IMG/VR virus record: IMGVR_UViG_3300037502_003163
Span: 1 to 59,941 of that record
Source: a virus
Direction: 5' to 3' (one strand)
Length of the DNA stretch: 59,941 bases
Shown: piece by piece, positions 57,945-59,941 of the stretch
How the letters are laid out: the number at the start of each line of letters is the position of its first letter
Numbering within the stretch: the first letter of the stretch is position 1
Program-made: the position numbers and the translations under genes
Notes under the pieces: generated by a model
The model's database searches: none
The model's input: only the letters and a program-made list of their open reading frames with translations
Told to the model about the DNA's origin: nothing

Positions 57945-57958
57945 GCTGATTCCCCGCC

Positions 57959-58492
57959 TTACGGTACGGACTCATCCACTTTATCAGCCGGGGCGTCATT
58001 TGTCAATGGTTCCGCTGGCAGAGGAGCGGAAAGATATTTGAGATGTCTACTAACATAGGCTTCAAGTTCCGCTCTCGACATGGTCTCGAGCCGAGAAGTG
58101 GGAGCCGCTTCGTCCTTAGTCGGCATCTTACTGGCTGCTTCAAGGACGAGCTTTGCTGATGCTACTTTGGCTGAGGCATTCGCATCGGGGTCTACGAGCA
58201 CCTGCTCGAGGGCGTCCAAGGCGAGGTCGGCCAAGTATTCCATCCTCTCCCTGTACTCTTCCCCATTTTGGAACCACTCACTGAAACCGGGCAAGGACCA
58301 CCATTTGGCTAGCCGCTTGTCGCTGACAGTTTGTTGAACGGACGTCAACGTACTGGCAGAGTCGACCATGTTGGGATTGTCTCTTGTCTTCGACCAGAAG
58401 GCAGCCTTAACACGGCGCATATCCGGGGTGGGGGCAAACACGAGGTCCGTCTGGGCAGCAGCTAGAATTTTATTGATATCTTTGAGTGACAT
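57959..58492 (-). CDS. Terminase small subunit-like protein (177 aa)
   Basis: An N-terminal helical domain (AAFWSKTRDNP, then LAKWWSLPGFSEWFQNGEEY) followed by a long helix (EYLADLALDALEQVLVDPD) and an acidic disordered tail. This matches phage small terminase layouts: DNA-recognition fold, oligomer helix, tail binding TerL. It is first in the virion arm apart from the HNH gene and lies downstream of the GTAC array. Confidence 0.65.
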   Translation of the reverse strand: MSLKDINKILAAAQTDLVFAPTPDMRRVKAAFWSKTRDNPNMVDSASTLTSVQQTVSDKRLAKWWSLPGFSEWFQNGEEYRERMEYLADLALDALEQVLVDPDANASAKVASAKLVLEAASKMPTKDEAAPTSRLETMSRAELEAYVSRHLKYLSAPLPAEPLTNDAPADKVDESVP

Positions 58493-58519
58493 ATTCTTTC
58501 CACACAGGAGTAGCTGATT

Positions 58520-58620
58520 GTACGGTACAGATTAGTACAGTAACTGATTGTTACTGTACGGAACTGTACTGTACAGATTTGTACTGTACTTATTGTTACT
58601 GTACAGGTTTGTGCTGTAAG
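58520..58620. repeat. Phased GTAC array, copy R2
   Basis: GTAC occurs at 58520, 58525, 58535, 58556, 58566, 58571, 58581, 58586 and 58601. Near-matches (GTAA, GTTAC, GTGC) lie at 58540, 58550, 58595, 58611 and 58616. Spacing again alternates 5 and 10 with one-base slips. It shares GTACAGATTAGTAC and GTACAGATTTGTAC with the GTACAGATATGTAC units of copy R1. A perfect 10-base inverted repeat (GTACAGTAAC/GTTACTGTAC, 58535-58559) is included. It ends 28 bases before the TerS start. Confidence 0.85.
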
Positions 58621-59024
58621 TAACAAGTTGTTTCTACTAGTAGCCCCTGTCTCTGGGCAGTTCGGTACCTTTTACTCTCATCACTACTACCTATTACGAG
58701 GTGTGTCTGATGGTGAGTGTACGACTGATGGGCAGGGGCCCCTAGTTGTTACCTGTTGCTCGCTTGGACTGGGTTCCGCCTCGTATTTTGCGTCCGGGGT
58801 AATTAACCTCGGTGCCCCTGAATCGAGGAGGGCGGGGTGAAAGAATCACTAACCACACCATCCAGTTTCCTAGTTTGCTCTAAGTAACTGTCTCGAATTT
58901 GAGCCCCGATTCTTGCCTGCAGGTCTGGTACTTTCAGTTCATTACTGATTCAACAGTGATTCTAGACCCGGTAGCTTGGATTGCTCACAACCCGATGGGG
59001 TCCCTATATGGTTCCCCAGTCAGT
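58621..59024. other. Non-coding 400-base leader between HNH and TerS
   Basis: No frame on either strand has both a ribosome site and plausible protein composition. It contains AGGGGCCCCT (a perfect palindrome near 58736) and a CCTCG/CGAGG hairpin. Transcription from the promoter at 59025-59053 would run through it into the array, giving TerS a leader of over 500 bases. Confidence 0.5.
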
Positions 59025-59053
59025 ATACTACCTCATCTACGAAGGGGTGTCAA
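59025..59053 (-). promoter_or_regulatory. Sigma70-like promoter for the TerS leader
   Basis: On the minus strand TTGACA (59053-59048), 17 bases, TAGTAT (59030-59025). It overlaps the HNH stop codon and reads toward TerS. Confidence 0.65.
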
Positions 59054-59658
59054 TCCTCAAGTTGGCCTGCTGCGGCCGCTTCTTCAAGAAAGACCTTAGC
59101 CATCTTCAGTACATGGATGCGAAATTCGGACAAATCCATCGCCATCTTCATCTTATTACAGATACCACAGCAGGTCACCACATTGTCCGGAACATAGCCC
59201 AAGTGGGAGTGAATCCGGTCTATCCCGTTCATCTTCGCGGTATGGGTCCGGCCTTTTTTGGCAAACCTTCCACTGTAATCTCGAGGACTATCTTTACAGT
59301 ATGTACAGTCACCTTTTACCAAAGCCAAGAATTGTTCGGGACTTAGCCGCCACTCAATTCCACGTTTGACTGCAGACCGGATATATCGGAGATGTTGGAC
59401 TCGAATCGCTTTGGTCCACCCCCTCAGTTTCACTCCCTTTTCCGCCGCTTCCTCAAGCAATTCCGTATGATACTTACAAGCGCCGCACGTCTTGACTTTG
59501 CCCGCAGCGGCCTCGCTACCCCTCACTTCCTTAATATTGCCACAGTCGCATTTAGCCATCCAATAGATACCTTTACCCGACCCCCCACTTCGGACGGGAT
59601 AGAGCAGTGTAAGATGGCCATATTTATGACCTTTGTGGTCTCGTCGTTTAGCTGCCAT
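59050..59658 (-). CDS. HNH homing endonuclease, first gene of the minus arm (202 aa)
   Basis: N-terminal zinc domain with AKCDCGNIKE and KTCGACKYH. HNH core GDCTYCKDSP, MNGIDRIHSHLGYVPDN and VTCCGICNKMK. Starts MAAKRRDHKGHKYGH after GGAGGC. Same family as the enzyme at 46365. A helical end (VFLEEAAAAGQ) follows. It stands before the non-coding TerS leader, not within a split gene. Confidence 0.85.
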   Translation of the reverse strand: MAAKRRDHKGHKYGHLTLLYPVRSGGSGKGIYWMAKCDCGNIKEVRGSEAAAGKVKTCGACKYHTELLEEAAEKGVKLRGWTKAIRVQHLRYIRSAVKRGIEWRLSPEQFLALVKGDCTYCKDSPRDYSGRFAKKGRTHTAKMNGIDRIHSHLGYVPDNVVTCCGICNKMKMAMDLSEFRIHVLKMAKVFLEEAAAAGQLED

Positions 59659-59675
59659 AGTAGCCTCCTATGTAT

Positions 59676-59705
59676 ATGATATCATAGTGGGAAGTGTAGA
59701 GTCAA
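59676..59705 (-). promoter_or_regulatory. Sigma70-like promoter at the head of the minus arm
   Basis: On the minus strand TTGACT (59705-59700), 18 bases, TATCAT (59681-59676) with TGA before it; each box matches 5 of 6. About 20 bases upstream of the HNH start. Confidence 0.55.
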
Positions 59706-59782
59706 TGCGCGGGGGTCGTCCCCGTGTGTAACCCAGTGAGTGGAGAGGTAAATTTCTGGTACAGGGCCCCCGTCGCGCCGAC

Positions 59783-59811
59783 TTGTCACTCTTCCATTCC
59801 CCGCCCTTAAT
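59783..59811 (+). promoter_or_regulatory. Possible plus-strand promoter for the early arm
   Basis: TTGTCA (59783-59788) is followed after 17 bases by CTTAAT (59806-59811), matching the sigma70 boxes at 5/6 and 4/6 positions. It reads into the plus arm across the joined ends. The -10 match is modest, so this is only a candidate. Confidence 0.3.
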
Positions 59812-59831
59812 CATGTTTGGCTAGTAACAGA

Positions 59832-59941
59832 GAGGGGGGAAGCAGACTGACTAATCTTCACTATTCTCCCCAATTTTAACTACTTAGTCCAGGTTGGCCC
59901 ATCTGTTGCATGGTGCACAAAGGATGCCAGCTTAGACCATA
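59832..59941. repeat. Terminal direct repeat, right copy
   Basis: Second copy of the 110-base repeat at the window start, with one A-to-G difference at 59842. The match ends only because the window ends, so the full overlap may be longer. Unique genome length is therefore about 59,831 bases if the ends are joined. Confidence 0.9.

Noticed and set aside
58899-59346. Plus-strand frames opposite the HNH gene and its downstream region
   Set aside because: They run antisense to a clear HNH gene, lack ribosome sites and have no recognisable composition.
21010-59658. Reverse transcriptase or diversity-generating retroelement acting on the fibres
   Set aside because: No reverse transcriptase motif is seen. 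The repeats in the fibre genes are protein-level shaft repeats and not a template/variable pair.
1-59941. Integrase, repressor or other lysogeny genes
   Set aside because: No tyrosine or serine recombinase, Cro/CI-type regulator or attachment site pattern was recognised, so a temperate lifestyle is not supported.

Overview
This window looks like one complete tailed-phage genome of about 59.83 kb, opened at an arbitrary point or at its terminus. Bases 1-110 recur at 59832-59941 with a single mismatch. Gene content points to a lytic phage with a short, podovirus-like tail. There are a portal, TerS/TerL, scaffold, HK97-type capsid protein, adaptor, tail-nozzle protein, four or five large Ala/Gln-rich internal virion (ejection) proteins and several fibres. 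I see no tape-measure/sheath set, integrase, repressor, RNA polymerase, tRNA or CRISPR. Exported lipoproteins and a signal-peptide transglycosylase suggest a Gram-negative-type envelope. Sigma70-like promoters and the lack of a phage RNA polymerase suggest host RNA polymerase is used. The host genus cannot be read from the sequence.

Layout: two arms diverge from the 59.66-0.3 kb intergenic region and converge on back-to-back hairpins at 20.95-21.0 kb. The plus arm (0.3-20.9 kb) holds tightly packed, often start/stop-overlapping early and middle genes. These are many small hypotheticals, GP88-like and DUF932-like genes, an SLT transglycosylase, a secreted ClpP-like protease, a Cas4/RecB-like nuclease, a family A DNA polymerase, zinc metallopeptidases, a RuvC-like resolvase, a DinG/XPD-like iron-sulfur helicase, a PD-(D/E)XK nuclease and a DUF5664 protein. 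The minus arm (59.7-21.0 kb) holds, in transcription order, an HNH endonuclease, TerS, small virion proteins, a coiled-coil fibre, TerL, portal, M15 peptidase, scaffold, capsid protein, another HNH, a decoration-like protein, three fibres with a GIY-YIG endonuclease among them, an exported protein, an XhlA-like holin candidate, adaptor, nozzle and the ejection proteins.

Most striking coding feature: the DNA polymerase is broken into two genes inside its conserved region between motifs B and C. The upstream half ends in an N-intein (Cys1) and the downstream half begins with a C-intein (Ser-Asn then Cys+1). A complete HNH homing-endonuclease gene in a third frame lies between and overlapping them. 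This is a natural split-intein, 'fractured gene' arrangement, so the polymerase should be rebuilt by protein trans-splicing.

Most striking non-coding features: (1) two arrays of GTAC half-sites (31420-31508 and 58520-58620) spaced alternately 5 and 10 bp, so that sites fall on defined DNA faces. One lies just downstream of a perfect-consensus sigma70 promoter ahead of the ejection genes, the other ahead of TerS. (2) A family of minus-strand promoters, mostly TTGACA-17-TAnnnT and often with TGn, dividing the virion arm into units. (3) The 9-mer CAGGTAAAG seven times on one strand within 1.2-5.8 kb. (4) A leader hairpin element found twice with different stems but the same flanks. (5) A duplicated terminator/leader module at 0.14 and 1.24 kb.
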